From: Apostichopus japonicus
Lineage: Eukaryota; Echinodermata; Holothuroidea; Aspidochirotida; Stichopodidae
Assembly: GCF_037975245.1 (NCBI RefSeq)
Contig: NC_092577.1
Location: forward strand, 17,976,898 to 18,039,397
Direction: 5' to 3'
Length of the DNA stretch: 62,500 bases
Shown: piece by piece, positions 11,769 through 25,525 of the stretch
How the letters are laid out: each line of letters opens with the position of its first letter
How positions within the stretch are numbered: position 1 is the stretch's first letter
Notes under the pieces: generated by a model
What the model saw: the letters and a program-made list of their open reading frames with translations, nothing else
What the model was told of the DNA's origin: nothing
The model's database searches: none
Translations under genes and position numbers: made by a program

Positions 11769-12830
11769 GTAAGTGAATCAATTGAACTTATGTTCAAGCA
11801 CAATCAAGCTATGTATGTAGTCACTTGTACTCTTGTACAGTTTCAGATTGTGTGGACAATGCTTAATGTGTATTTTACCTTGTAACTGGCCTAAACAAAA
11901 TAGGCATGAACATAAAAATATAAATACTGTGACTCCTCTTTCAGTCTTTGCAGACAACATTTGTCCAAATGAATCAATTGAACTTAGGTTCAAGCACAAT
12001 CAAGCCATGTATGCAGTCACTTGTACTCCTAACATTGTACTCTTGTATAGTTTCAGATTGTGTGGACAATGCTTAATGTGTATTTTACCTTGTAACTGGC
12101 CTAAATAAAATAGGCATGAACATAAAAATATAAATACTGTGACTCCTCTTTCAGTCTTTGCAGACAATACTTGTCCAAATGAATCAATTGAACTTAGGTT
12201 CAAGCACAATCAAGCCATGTATGTAGTCACTTGTACTCCTAACATTGTACTCTTGTACAGTTTCAGATTGTGTGGACAATGCTTAATGTGTATTTTACCT
12301 TGTAACTGGTCTAATCAAAATAGGCATGATCGAAAAAAATTAAATACTGTGACTCCTCTTTCAGTCTTTGCAGACAATATTTGTCCAAATGAATCAATTG
12401 AACTTAAGTTCAAGCACAATCAATCCATGTTAGTATTTACTTGAGCTCCTAATATTGTACTCTTATACAATTTCAGATTGTGTGGACAGTGCTTACAATA
12501 GTCTTGTAAGTGAATCAATTGAATTTAGGTTCAAGCACAATCAAGCCATGTATGTAGTCACTTGTACTCCTAACATTGTACTCTTGTACAGTTTCAGATT
12601 GTGTGGATAATGCTTAATGTGTATTTTACCTTGTAACTGACCTAAACAAAATAGGCATGAACATAAAAATATAAATACTGTGACTCCTCTTTCAGTCTTT
12701 GCAGACAATATTTGTCCAAATGAATCAATTGAACTTAAGTTCAAGCACAATCAAGCCATATATGTAGTCACTTGTACTCCTAACATTGTAGTCTTATACA
12801 GTTTCAGATTGTGTGGACAATGCTAACTGT
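11769..12830 (+). repeat. 222-bp sub-repeats in the terminal unit
   Basis: The same module is amplified about four to five times in the last, incomplete unit of array 1. One copy has a tgcttacaatagtcttgtaagt junction (12490-12510), also seen at 430-455 and 1548-1570, which marks a recombination between two module types. Confidence 0.8.
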
Positions 12831-13200
12831 GCACTCTATTTTGCACTTTTAGAAAGTAATCCAGTTCTTACATTCAGCTATTACCAGGAACTACAGAACA
12901 TGATATAGGTTAAAGCACAATTAATCTTAGGTTTTTGTCTCAAAAATACCCACTGCAACTGTTGCTAAAGTACACACATGTTTGGATTGTGTAGAATATA
13001 GAACCTGTACATTTTCCTAAATATGATCGATTTTCTAGTGCAGTCAGATATGGCGTAGTAACTCCACATTTCTTAATGTACCTTCTTCATTGTGCACAGG
13101 TTTGGATATTGTGGACAATATAACCTATTCATTCTGTATTGCAGATTAATATCAATCAATTATTAAATATTATAATATAATAAAGAAGGTGATTCTATAT

Positions 13201-13423
13201 TTTGGGGACTGAGGGTTTGAACTTAAGTCACACAAAGGGACGCCCATGGTGGGGTACTCAAAAGTGACTGGTAGTACATGACTGAGGTAGCGGTCAAAAG
13301 ATGTCTATGTGTGTGTCAGTGTTAGTTTAATCTAGGCTATAATCCAGTGTTCAATATCCATATCTTAACAAGTGTATCAATGGTCCATAAGCTCATACTA
13401 GGCAAATTGATATATGTGTTGTA
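13201..13423. other. Single-copy bridge between arrays 1 and 2
   Basis: Array 1 ends abruptly after gtgattctat, where other units continue with tttccattaacc. The next 220 bp match neither array. No gene is seen. Confidence 0.7.
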
Positions 13424-13686
13424 TATACATGTGTTTTGTATTGAAAGCAAGTCTTTGAATTAAAATTTTCACTTCATATTTCACAGAAAAAAACTAGCAG
13501 ACCTTACATAAGGCCTATTCTTAGTATATACAGTACAGTACAGTACATACAGTACAGTATATACAGTATATAGTATAGTGTGTTGGGTACTGATTTCATT
13601 TTGAAGTCATGGTATGTGATAATTTCAAGTGACAACTCAAGTTAATGTCTTTGTCTGAGCTTAAATATACATGTGTTTTGTATTGA
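13424..13686. repeat. Left fragment of satellite 2
   Basis: About one monomer of satellite 2, beginning at the atacatgtgttttgtattgaa block and cut within the next copy of the same block, where the inverted-repeat element follows. Confidence 0.85.
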
Positions 13687-14106
13687 AATAACACCAATAA
13701 ACGGTGACAGCCCGAACTGATAGTAAAAAAATCGATTGAATCTTTTGTATTAAGTCTCACATCACCGGCCTCAACAAAGTCTTGGGACCCTTAACAACTA
13801 TCAGTTCTACAAACATGTGTAATCCGTTCTTCGCTCCTTAATCAGCTTCCTGTATATTCATGGTTTGTTTGGTTCTAATTCCATCAATGCAATTTACACT
13901 TTAAACCTAGCGTCATACTTTCATTGTGTTACACTTTGTGCTTTTCATTCGACTGCCAATATTGCTGACGAAGGTCCCAGGGGACCGAAAATTCCAATAT
14001 ATTTTCTAAAACTTTACTCCTTATTTGTCAATTATGAGTATATACGAAAGATTCAATCGATTTCTTTACTATCAGTTCGGGCTGTCACAGTTAATTGGTG
14101 ATATTA
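13687..14106. mobile_element. Terminal-inverted-repeat element (MITE-like)
   Basis: The ends are inverted copies. Positions 13704-13750 (starting gtgacagcccgaactgatag) match the complement of 14042-14088 almost perfectly. The similarity extends outward more weakly through caccaat/attggtg to about 13687 and 14106. Length is about 420 bp. The interior has no transposase-like protein, so the element would be non-autonomous. A clear target-site duplication is not visible. The short frame at 13865-14101 runs into the right inverted repeat and is not supported as a gene. Confidence 0.7.
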
Positions 14107-14126
14107 TGGCATTAAAACTGCTTTCA

Positions 14127-14266
14127 TTCCCCAACTGAAAACATTTTCGGACTGAAAACGTGTATTTCATTTTCGGACTTAAAACGTGTATTTCATTTTC
14201 GGACTGAAAACGTGTATTTTATTTTCGGACTGAAAACTTGTCGGACTGAAAACTTGTCGGATTGAG
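14127..14266. repeat. 26-bp minisatellite
   Basis: Direct repeats of a unit containing ttttcggactgaaaacgtg, with the GGACT core at 14149, 14175, 14201 and 14227 (26-bp steps), then a shortened 16-bp step at 14243. Confidence 0.85.
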
Positions 14267-14277
14267 GGGTGTACCCC

Positions 14278-17200
14278 GTATATACAGTATATAGTATAGT
14301 GTGTTGGGTACTGATTTCATTTTGAAGTCATGGTATGTGTTAATTTGAAGTGACAACTCAAGTTAATGTTTATGTCTGGGCTTAAATATACATGTGTTTT
14401 GTATTGAAAGCAAGTCTTTGAATTAAAATTTTCAAATTTTCACTTCATATTTCACAGAAAAAAACTAGCAGACCTTACATAAGGCCTATTCTTAGTATAT
14501 ACAGTACAGTACAGTACATACAGTACAGTATATACAGTATATAGTATAGTGTGTTGGGTACTGATTTCATTTTGAAGTCATGGTATGTGATAATTTCAAG
14601 TGACAACTCAAGTTAATGTCTTTGTCTGAGCTTAAATATACATGTGTTTTGTATTGAAAGCAAGTCTTTGAATTCAAATTTTCCAATTTTCACAAAAAAA
14701 ACTAGCTGACCTTACATTAGGCCTATTCTTAGTATATACAGTACAGTACATACAGTACAGTATATACAGTATATAGTATAGTGTGTTGGGTACTGATTTC
14801 ATTTTGAAGTCATGGTATGTGTTAATTTGAAGTGACAACTCAAGTTAATGTTTATGTCTGGGCTTAAATATACATGTGTTTTGTATTGAAAGCAAGTCTT
14901 TGAATTAAAATTTTCAAATTTTCACTTCATATTTCACAGAAAAAAACTAGCTGACCTTACATAAGGCCTATTCTTAGTATATACAGTACAGTACAGTACA
15001 TACAGTACAGTATATACAGTATATAGTATAGTGTGTTGGGTACTGATTTCATTTTGAAGTCATGGTATGTGATAATTTCAAGTGACAACTCAAGTTAATG
15101 TCTTTGTCTGAGCTTAAATATACATGTGTTTTGTATTGAAAGCAAGTCTTTGAATTCAAATTTTCCAATTTTCACAAAAAAAACTAGCTGACCTTACATT
15201 AGGCCTATTCTTAGTATATACAGTACAGTACATACAGTACAGTATATACAGTATATAGTATAGTGTGTTGGGTACTGATTTCATTTTGAAGTCATGGTAT
15301 GTGTTAATTTGAAGTGACAACTCAAGTTAATGTTTATGTCTGGGCTTAAATGTACATGTGTTTTGTATTGAAAGCAAGTCTTTGAATTAAAATTTTCCAA
15401 TATTTTATTTCATATTTCACACGAAAAAATAGCACACCTTACATAAGGCCTATTCTTAGTATATACAGTACAGTACAGTACATACAGTACAGTATATACA
15501 GTATATAGTATAGTGTGTTGGGTACTGATTTCATTTTGAAGTCATGGTATGTGATAATTTCAAGTGACAACTCAAGTTAATGTCTTTGTCTGAGCTAAAA
15601 TATACATGTGTTTTGTATTGAAAGCAAGTCTTTGAATTCAAATTTTCCAATTTTCACTTCATATTTCACAGAAAAAAACCAGCTGACCTTACATTAGGCC
15701 TATTCTTAGTATATACAGTACAGTACATACAGTACAGTATATACAGTATATAGTATAGTGTGTTGGGTACTGATTTCATTTTGAAGTCATGGTATGTGTT
15801 AATTTGAAGTGACAACTCAAGTTAATGTTTATGTCTGGGCTTAAATATACATGTGTTTTGTATTGAAAGCAAGTCTTTGAATTAAAATTTTCCAATATTT
15901 TATTTCATATTTCTCACGAAAAAATAGCACACCTTACATAAGTCCTATTCTTAGTATATACAGTACAGTACATACAGTACAGTATATAGTATAGTGTGTT
16001 GGGTACTGATTTCATTTTGAAGTCATGGTATGTGATAATTTGAAGTGACAACTCAAGTTAATGTTTATGTCTGGGCTTAAATATACATGTGTTTTGTATT
16101 GAAAGCAAGTCTTTGAATTAAAATTTTCAAATTTTCACTTCATATTTCACAGAAAAAAACTAGCAGACCTTACATAAGGCCTATTCTTAGTATATACAGT
16201 ACAGTACAGTACATACAGTACAGTATATACAGTATATAGTATAGTGTGTTGGGTACTGATTTCATTTTGAAGTCATGGTATGTGATAATTTCAAGTGACA
16301 ACTCAAGTTAATGTCTTTGTCTGAGCTTAAATATACATGTGTTTTGTATTGAAAGCAAGTCTTTGAATTCAAATTTTCAAATTTTCACTTCATATTTCAC
16401 AGAAAAAAACCAGCTGACCTTACATTAGGCCTATTCTTAGTATATACAGTACAGTACATACAGTACAGTATATACAGTATATAGTATAGTGTGTTGGGTA
16501 CTGATTTCATTTTGAAGTCATGGTATGTGTTAATTTGAAGTGACAACTCAAGTTAATGTTTATGTCTGGGCTTAAATATACATGTGTTTTGTATTGAAAG
16601 CAAGTCTTTCAATTAAAATTTTCAAATTTTCACTTCATATTTCACAGAAAAAAACTAGCAGACCTTACATAAGGCCTATTCTTAGTATATACAGTACAGT
16701 ACAGTACATACAGTACAGTATATACAGTATATAGTATAGTGTGTTGGGTACTGATTTCATTTTGAAGTCATGGTATGTGTTAATTTGAAGTGACAACTCA
16801 AGTTAATGTTTATGTCTGGGCTTAAATATACATGTGTTTTGTATTGAAAGCAAGTCTTTGAATTAAAATTTTCCAATATTTTATTTCATATTTCACACGA
16901 AAAAATAGCACACCTTACATTAGGCCTATTCTTAGTATATACAGTACAGTACAGTACATACAGTACAGTATATACAGTATATAGTATAGTGTGTTGGGTA
17001 CTGATTTCATTTTGAAGTCATGGTATGTGATAATTTCAAGTGACAACTCAAGTTAATGTCTTTGTCTGAGCTTAAATATACATGTGTTTTGTATTGAAAG
17101 CAAGTCTTTGAATTCAAATTTTCCAATTTTCACTTCATATTTCACAGAAAAAAACTAGCTGACCTTACATTAGGCCTATTCTTAGTATATACAGTACAGT

Positions 17201-20200
17201 ACATACAGTACAGTATATACAGTATATAGTATAGTGTGTTGGGTACTGATTTCATTTTGAAGTCATGGTATGTGTTAATTTGAAGTGACAACTCAAGTTA
17301 ATGTTTATGTCTGGGCTTAAATATACATGTGTTTTGTATTGAAAGCAAGTCTTTGAATTAAAATTTTCCAATATTTTATTTCATATTTCACACGAAAAAA
17401 TGGCACACCTTACATAAGGCCTATTCTTAGTATATACAGTACAGTACATACAGTACAGTATATACAGTATATAGTATAGTGTGTTGGGTACTGATTTCAT
17501 TTTGAAGTCATGGTATGTGATAATTTCAAGTGACAACTCAAGTTAATGTCTTTGTCTGAGCTTAAATATACATGTGTTTTGTATTGAAAGCAAGTCTTTG
17601 AATTCAAATTTTCCAATTTTCACTTCATATTTCACAGAAAAAAACTAGCTGACCTTACATTAGGCCTATTCTTAGTATATACAGTACAGTACATACAGTA
17701 CAGTATATACAGTATATAGTATAGTGTGTTGGGTACTGATTTCATTTTGAAGTCATGGTATGTGTTAATTTCAAGTGACAACTCAAGTTAATGTTTATGT
17801 CTGGGCTTAAATATACATGTGTTTTGTATTGAAAGCAAGTCTTTGAATTAAAATTTTCAAATTTTCACTTCATATTTCACAGAAAAAAACTAGCATACCT
17901 TACATAAGGCCTATTCTTAGTATATACAGTACAGTACAGTACATACAGTACATACAGTACAGTATATACAGTATATAGTATAGTGTGTTGGGTACTGATT
18001 TCATTTTGAAGTCATGGTATGTGTTAATTTGAAGTGACAACTCAAGTTAATGTTTATGTCTGGGCTTAAATATACATGTGTTTTGTATTGAAAGCAAGTC
18101 TTTGAATTAAAATTTTCAAATTTTCACTTCATATTTCACAGAAAAAAACTAGCAGACCTTACATAAGGCCTATTCTTAGTATATACAGTACAGTACAGTA
18201 CATACAGTACAGTATATACAGTATATAGTATAGTGTGTTGGGTACTGATTTCATTTTGAAGTCATGGTATGTGATAATTTCAAGTGACAACTCAAGTTAA
18301 TGTCTTTGTCTGAGCTTAAATATACATGTGTTTTGTATTGAAAGCAAGTCTTTGAATTCAAATTTTCCAATTTTCACTTCATATTTCACAGAAAAAAACT
18401 AGCTGACCTTACATTTGGCCTATTCTTAGTATATACAGTACAGTACATACAGTACAGTATATACAGTATATAGTATAGTGTGTTGGGTACTGATTTCATT
18501 TTGAAGTCATGGTATGTGTTAATTTGAAGTGACAACTCAAGTTAATGTTTATGTCTGGGCTTAAATGTACATGTGTTTTGTATTGAAAGCAAGTCTTTGA
18601 ATTAAAATTTTCCAATATTTTATTTCATATTTCACACGAAAAAATAGCACACCTTACATAAGTCCTATTCTTAGTATATACAGTACAGTACAGTACATAC
18701 AGTACAGTATATACAGTATATAGTATAGTGTGTTGGGTACTGATTTCATTTTGAAGTCATGGTATGTGATAATTACAAGTGACAACTCAAGTTAATGTCT
18801 TTGTCTGAGCTTAAATATACATGTGTTTTGTATTGAAAGCAAGTCTTTGAATTCAAATTTTCCAATTTTCACTTCATATTTCACAGAAAAAAACTAGCTG
18901 ACCTTACATTAGGCCTATTCTTAGTATATACAGTACAGTACATACAGTACAGTATATACAGTATATAGTATAGTGTGTTGGGTACTGATTTCATTTTGAA
19001 GTCATGGTATGTGTTAATTTGAAGTGACAACTCAAGTTAATGTTTATGTCTGGGCTTAAATATACATGTGTTTTGTATTGAAAGCAAGTCTTTGAATTAA
19101 AATTTTCCAATATTTTATTTCATATTTCACACGAAAAAATGGCACACCTTACATAAGGCCTATTCTTAGTATATACAGTACAGTACATACAGTACAGTAT
19201 ATACAGTATATAGTATAGTGTGTTGGGTACTGATTTCATTTTGAAGTCATGGTATGTGATAATTTCAAGTGACAACTCAAGTTAATGTCTTTGTCTGAGC
19301 TTAAATATACATGTGTTTTGTATTGAAAGCAAGTCTTTGAATTCAAATTTTCCAATTTTCACTTCATATTTCACAGAAAAAAACTAGCTGACCTTACATT
19401 AGGCCTATTCTTAGTATATACAGTACAGTACATACAGTACAGTATATACAGTATATAGTATAGTGTGTTGGGTACTGATTTCATTTTGAAGTCATGGTAT
19501 GTGTTAATTTGAAGTGACAACTCAAGTTAATGTTTATGTCTGGGCTTAAATATACATGTGTTTTGTATTAAAAGCAAGTCTTTGAATTAAAATTTTCAAA
19601 TTTTCACTTCATATTTCACAGAAAAAAACTAGCAGACCTTACATAAGGCCTATTCTTAGTATATACAGTACAGTACAGTACATACAGTACATACAGTACA
19701 GTATATACAGTATATAGTATAGTGTGTTGGGTACTGATTTCATTTTGAAGTCATGGTATGTGTTAATTTGAAGTGACAACTCAAGTTAATGTTTATGTCT
19801 GGGCTTAAATATACATGTGTTTTGTATTGAAAGCAAGTCTTTGAATTAAAATTTTCCAATATTTTATTTCATATTTCACACGAAAAAATAGCACACCTTA
19901 CATTAGGCCTATTCTTAGTATATACAGTACAGTACAGTACATACAGTACAGTATATACAGTATATAGTATAGTGTGTTGGGTACTGATTTCATTTTGAAG
20001 TCATGGTATGTGATAATTTCAAGTGACAACTCAAGTTAATGTCTTTGTCTGAGCTTAAATATACATGTGTTTTGTATTGAAAGCAAGTCTTTGAATTCAA
20101 ATTTTCCAATTTTCACTTCATATTTCACAGAAAAAAAACTAGCTGACCTTACATTAGGCCTATTCTTAGTATATACAGTACAGTACATACAGTACAGTAT

Positions 20201-23200
20201 ATACAGTATATAGTATAGTGTGTTGGGTACTGATTTCATTTTGAAGTCATGGTATGTGTTAATTTGAAGTGACAACTCAAGTTAATGTTTATGTCTGGGC
20301 TTAAATATACATGTGTTTTGTATTGAAAGCAAGTCTTTGAATTAAAATTTTCCAATATTTTATTTCATATTTCACACGAAAAAATAGCACACCTTACATA
20401 AGGCCTATTCTTAGTATATACAGTACAGTACAGTACATACAGTACAGTATATACAGTATATAGTATAGTGTGTTGGGTACTGATTTCATTTTGAAGTCAT
20501 GGTATGTGATAATTTCAAGTGACAACTCAAGTTAATGTCTTTGTCTGAGCTAAAATATACATGTGTTTTGTATTGAAAGCAAGTCTTTGAATTCAAATTT
20601 TCCAATTTTCACTTCATATTTCACAGAAAAAAACTAGCTGACCTTACATTAGGCCTATTCTTAGTATATACAGTACAGTACATACAGTACAGTATATACA
20701 GTATATAGTATAGTGTGTTTGGTACTGATTTCATTTTGAAGTCATGGTATGTGTTAATTTGAAGTGACAACTCAAGTTAATGTTTATGTCTGGGCTTAAA
20801 TATACATGTGTTTTGTATTGAAAGCAAGTCTTTGAATTAAAATTTTCCAATATTTTATTACATATTTCTCACGAAAAAATAGCACACCTTACATAAGTCC
20901 TATTCTTAGTATATACAGTACAGTACATACAGTACAGTATATAGTATAGTGTGTTGGGTACTGATTTCATTTTGAAGTCATGGTATGTGATAATTTCAAG
21001 TGACAACTCAAGTTAATGTCTTTGTCTGAGCTTAAATATACATGTGTTTTGTATTGAAAGCTAGTCTTTGAATTCAAATTTTCCAATTTTCACTTCATAT
21101 TTCACAGAAAAAAACTAGCTGACCTTACATTAGGCCTATTCTTAGTATATACAGTACAGTACATACAGTACAGTATATACAGTATATAGTATAGTGTGTT
21201 GGGTACTGATTTCATTTTGAAGTCATGGTATGTGTTAATTTGAAGTGACAACTCAAGTTAATGTTTATGTCTGGGCTTAAATATACATGTGTTTTGTATT
21301 GAAAGCAAGTCTTTGAATTAAAATTTTCCAATATTTTATTTCATATTTCACACGAAAATATGGCACACCTTACATAAGGCCTATTCTTAGTATATACAGT
21401 ACAGTACATACAGTACAGTATATACAGTATATAGTATAGTGTGTTGGGTACTGATTTCATTTTGAAGTCATGGTATGTGATAATTTCAAGTGACAACTCA
21501 AGTTAATGTCTTTGTCTGAGCTTAAATATACATGTGTTTTGTATTGAAAGCAAGTCTTTGAATTCAAATTTTCCAATTTTCACTTCATATTTCACAGAAA
21601 AAAACTAGCTGACCTTACATTAGGCCTATTCTTAGTATATACAGTACAGTACATACAGTACAGTATATACAGTATATAGTATAGTGTGTTGGGTACTGAT
21701 TTCATTTTGAAGTCATGGTATGTGTTAATTTGAAGTGACAACTCAAGTTAATGTTTATGTCTGGGCTTAAATATACATGTGTTTTGTATTGAAAGCAAGT
21801 CTTTGAATTAAAATTTTCCAATATTTTATTTCATATTTCACACGAAAAAATAGCACACCTTACATAAGGCCTATTCTTAGTATATACAGTACAGTACATA
21901 CAGTACAGTATATACAGTATATAGTATAGTGTGTTGGGTACTGATTTCATTTTGAAGTCATGGTATGTGATAATTTCAAGTGACAACTCAAGTTAATGTC
22001 TTTGTCTGAGCTTAAATATACATGTGTTTTGTATTGAAAGCAAGTCTTTGAATTCAAATTTTCCAATTTTCACTTCATATTTCACAGAAAAAAACCAGCT
22101 GACCTTACATTAGGCCTATTCTTAGTATATACAGTACAGTACATACAGTACAGTATATACAGTATATAGTATAGTGTGTTGGGTACTGATTTCATTTTGA
22201 AGTCATGGTATGTGTTAATTTGAAGTGACAACTCAAGTTAATGTTTATGTCTGGGCTTAAATATACATGTGTTTTGTATTGAAAGCAAGTCTTTGAATTA
22301 AAATTTTCCAATATTTTATTTCATATTTCTCACGAAAAAATAGCACACCTTACATAAGTCCTATTCTTAGTATATACAGTACAGTACATACAGTACAGTA
22401 TATAGTATAGTGTGTTGGGTACTGATTTCATTTTGAAGTCATGGTATGTGATAATTTCAAGTGACAACTCAAGTTAATGTCTTTGTCTGAGCTTAAATAT
22501 ACATGTGTTTTGTATTGAAAGCAAGTCTTTGAATTCAAATTTTCCAATATTTTATTTCATATTTCACACGAAAAAATAGCACACCTTACATAAGGCCTAT
22601 TCTTAGTATATACAGTACAGTACAGTACATACAGTACAGTATATACAGTATATAGCATAGTGTGTTGGGTACTGATTTCATTTTGAAGTCATGGTATGTG
22701 ATAATTTCAAGTGACAACTCAAGTTAATGTCTTTGTCTGAGCTTAAATATACATGTGTTTTGTATTGAAAGCAAGTCTTTGAATTCAAATTTTCCAATTT
22801 TCACTTCATATTTCACAGAAAAAAACTAGCTGACCTTACATTAGGCCTATTCTTAGTATATACAGTACAGTACATACAGTACAGTATATACAGTATATAG
22901 TATAGTGTGTTGGGTACTGATTTCATTTTGAAGTCATGGTATGTGTTAATTTGAAGTGACAACTCAAGTTAATGTTTATGTCTGGGCTTAAATATACATG
23001 TGTTTTGTATTGAAAGCAAGTCTTTCAATTAAAATTTTCCAATTTATAATTCATATTTCACAGAAAAAACTAGCAGACCTTACATTAGGCTTATTGTGAG
23101 TATATACAGTACACTACCTACAGTACAGTATGTGTGTTGGGTACCGATTTCATGTTGTAGTCCTAGGTATGTGATAATTTCAAGTGACAACTCAAGTTAA

Positions 23201-25112
23201 TGTCTATGTCTGGGCTTAAATATACATGTGTTTTGTATTGAAAGCAAGTCTTTGAATTAAAATTTTCCAATATTTTATTTCATATTTCTCACGAAAAAAT
23301 AGCACACCTTACATAAGTCCTATTCTTAGTATATACAGTACAGTACATACAGTACAGTATATAGTATAGTGTGTTGGGTACTGATTTCATTTTGAAGTCA
23401 TGGTATGTGATAATTTCAAGTGACAACTCAAGTTAATGTCTTTGTCTGAGCTTAAATATACATGTGTTTTGTATTGAAAGCAAGTCTTTGAATTCAAATT
23501 TTCCAATATTTTATTTCATATTTCACACGAAAAAATAGCACACCTTACATAAGGCCTATTCTTAGTATATACAGTACAGTACAGTACATACAGTACAGTA
23601 TATACAGTATATAGTATAGTGTGTTGGGTACTGATTTCATTTTGAAGTCATGGTATGTGATAATTTCAAGTGACAACTCAAGTTAATGTCTTTGTCTGAG
23701 CTTAAATATACATGTGTTTTGTATTGAAAGCAAGTCTTTGAATTCAAATTTTCCAATTTTCACTTCATATTTCACAGAAAAAAACTAGCTGACCTTACAT
23801 TAGGCCTATTCTTAGTATATACAGTACAGTACATACAGTACAGTATATACAGTATATAGTATAGTGTGTTGGGTACTGATTTCATTTTGAAGTCATGGTA
23901 TGTGTTAATTTGAAGTGACAACTCAAGTTAATGTTTATGTCTGGGCTTAAATATACATGTGTTTTGTATTGAAAGCAAGTCTTTCAATTAAAATTTTCCA
24001 ATTTATAATTCATATTTCACAGAAAAAACTAGCAGACCTTACATTAGGCTTATTGTGAGTATATACAGTACACTACCTACAGTACAGTATGTGTGTTGGG
24101 TACCGATTTCATGTTGTAGTCCTAGGTATGTGATAATTTCAAGTGACAACTCAAGTTAATGTCTATGTCTGGGCTTAAATATACATGTGTTTTGTATTGA
24201 AAGCAAGTCTTTGAATTAAAATTTTCCAATTTTCACTTCATTTTTCACAGAAAAAACCAGCAGACCTTACATTAGGCCTATTCTTAGTATATACAGTACA
24301 GTACATACAGTACAGTATATACAGTATATAGTATAGTGTGTTGGGTACTGATTTCATTTTGAAGTCATGGTATGTGATAATTTCAAGTGACAACTCAAGT
24401 TAATGTCTTTGTCTGAGTTTAAATATACATGTGTTTTGTATTGAAAGCAAGTCTTTGAATTCAAATTTTCCAATTTTCACTTCATTTTTCACAGTAAAAA
24501 CCAGCAGACCTTACATTAGGCCTATTCTTAGTATATACAGTACAGTACATACAGTACAGTATATACAGTATATAGTATAGTGTGTTGGGTACTGATTTCA
24601 TTTTGAAGTCATGGTATGTGATAATTTCAAGTGACAACTCAAGTTAATGTTTATGTCTGAGCTTAAATATACATGTGTTTTGTATTGAAAGCAAAGTCTT
24701 TGAATTAAAATTTCCAATTTTCACTTCATTTTTCACAGAAAAAACCAGCAGACCTTACATTAGGCCTATTCTTAGTATATACAGTACAGTACATACAGTA
24801 CAGTATATACAGTATATAGTATAGTGTGTTTGGTACCGATTTCATGTTGTAGTCCTGGGTATGTGATAATTTCAAGTGACAACTCAAGTTAATGTCTTTG
24901 TCTGGGCTAAAATATACATGTGTTTTGTATTGAAAGCAAGTCTTTGAATTAAAATTTTCCAATATTCACTTCATATTTCACAGAAAAAACTAGCAGACCT
25001 TACATAAGGCCTATTCTGAGTATATACAGTACAGTACATACAGTACATACAGTACAGTATATAGTATAGTGTGTTGGGTACCGATTTCATGTTGTAGTCC
25101 TGGTATGTGATA
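14278..25112. repeat. Satellite 2: ~232-250 bp monomers, A/B alternation
   Basis: About 45 direct monomers, best counted by the block gtgttgggtactgatttc (14301, 14551, 14783, 15033, 15265, 15515, ... 25070). Two monomer types alternate. Type A has gtgataatttcaag, gtctttgtctgagc and aattcaaat. Type B has gtgttaatttgaag, gtttatgtctgggc and aattaaaat. A dimer is about 482 bp. Each monomer has an acagt/atacagt microsatellite patch of variable length, which causes most of the length variation. The rightmost five or so monomers are more divergent, as expected for an array edge. No coding potential. Confidence 0.95.
22230..24147. repeat. 959-bp tandem segmental duplication in satellite 2
   Basis: Positions 22230-23188 recur at 23189-24147 with a constant offset of 959 bp, including a rare divergent monomer (cactacctacagtacagtatgtg, tgttgtagtcctagg). 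Four monomers were duplicated as a block. Confidence 0.8.
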
Positions 25113-25525
25113 ATCATGTAGACCTTCAGTCTTGCTGCCCTTCGGTCTCATGGCCTGTAACGGCTATTTGGTAGCATGTAGATGTCGTGTTCCAATAATT
25201 CTATCACACTTTTGGGAATGCGTTTCCCAGGAACCAAATAGACAAATGTATTAAACTTAGGTAAATCATACTTCATTGGGTTTTTTTAATATTCCCATTC
25301 AAATTACTTTTTGTCTAGTAATTATATTTTTTCTGTACATTGTGTTCTGTTCTTGACCACTATGCTAGCAACAAGGTAACAATTGCTATTGAGCCTATTG
25401 TTTGTGTATATAAAAGTAGCCCAGACTTGAAACTGTTTATACAGTATATAGTTCATCCCTACACTGCAGGTAGCTGTACTGTACATACAATACCTGTGTA
25501 CAAATGTAGCGCATGTACATTCAAC

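Larger units (their letters stand above)
1..13200 (+). repeat. Tandem array 1: exon-bearing ~978-bp repeat
   Basis: Direct tandem array. Using the 67-nt exon-like segment as anchor, successive copies start at 997, 2112, 3093, 4079, 5052, 6233, 7210, 8189, 9167, 10558 and 11536. The spacings are 1115, 981, 986, 973, 1181, 977, 979, 978, 1391 and 978 bp. The basic unit is therefore about 978 bp, and longer units carry additional sub-repeats of about 140-222 bp. The first two units (1-1116 and 1117-2228) are almost identical, so amplification is partly recent. The array enters from beyond the left edge and breaks off mid-unit at about 13200. Each unit has the order: 67-nt open segment, 20-nt microexon-like segment, several acceptor-like boxes with a TGTGGACAAT core, an AT-rich spacer, then the next open segment. 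Confidence 0.95.

Noticed and set aside
5294-12750. Recurrent 69-73 codon minus-strand frames and 69-203 codon plus-strand frames in array 1
   Set aside because: They are the 222-bp module (a multiple of 3) read repeatedly. They cross the acceptor-like boxes, differ in frame from the conserved 67-nt exon, and carry no domain.
13865-14101. 78-codon frame inside the TIR element as a possible transposase remnant
   Set aside because: It reads straight into the terminal inverted repeat and has no catalytic motif visible.
14278-25112. CRISPR-like repeat-spacer pattern
   Set aside because: The whole monomer repeats with no unique spacers, in a eukaryotic context.
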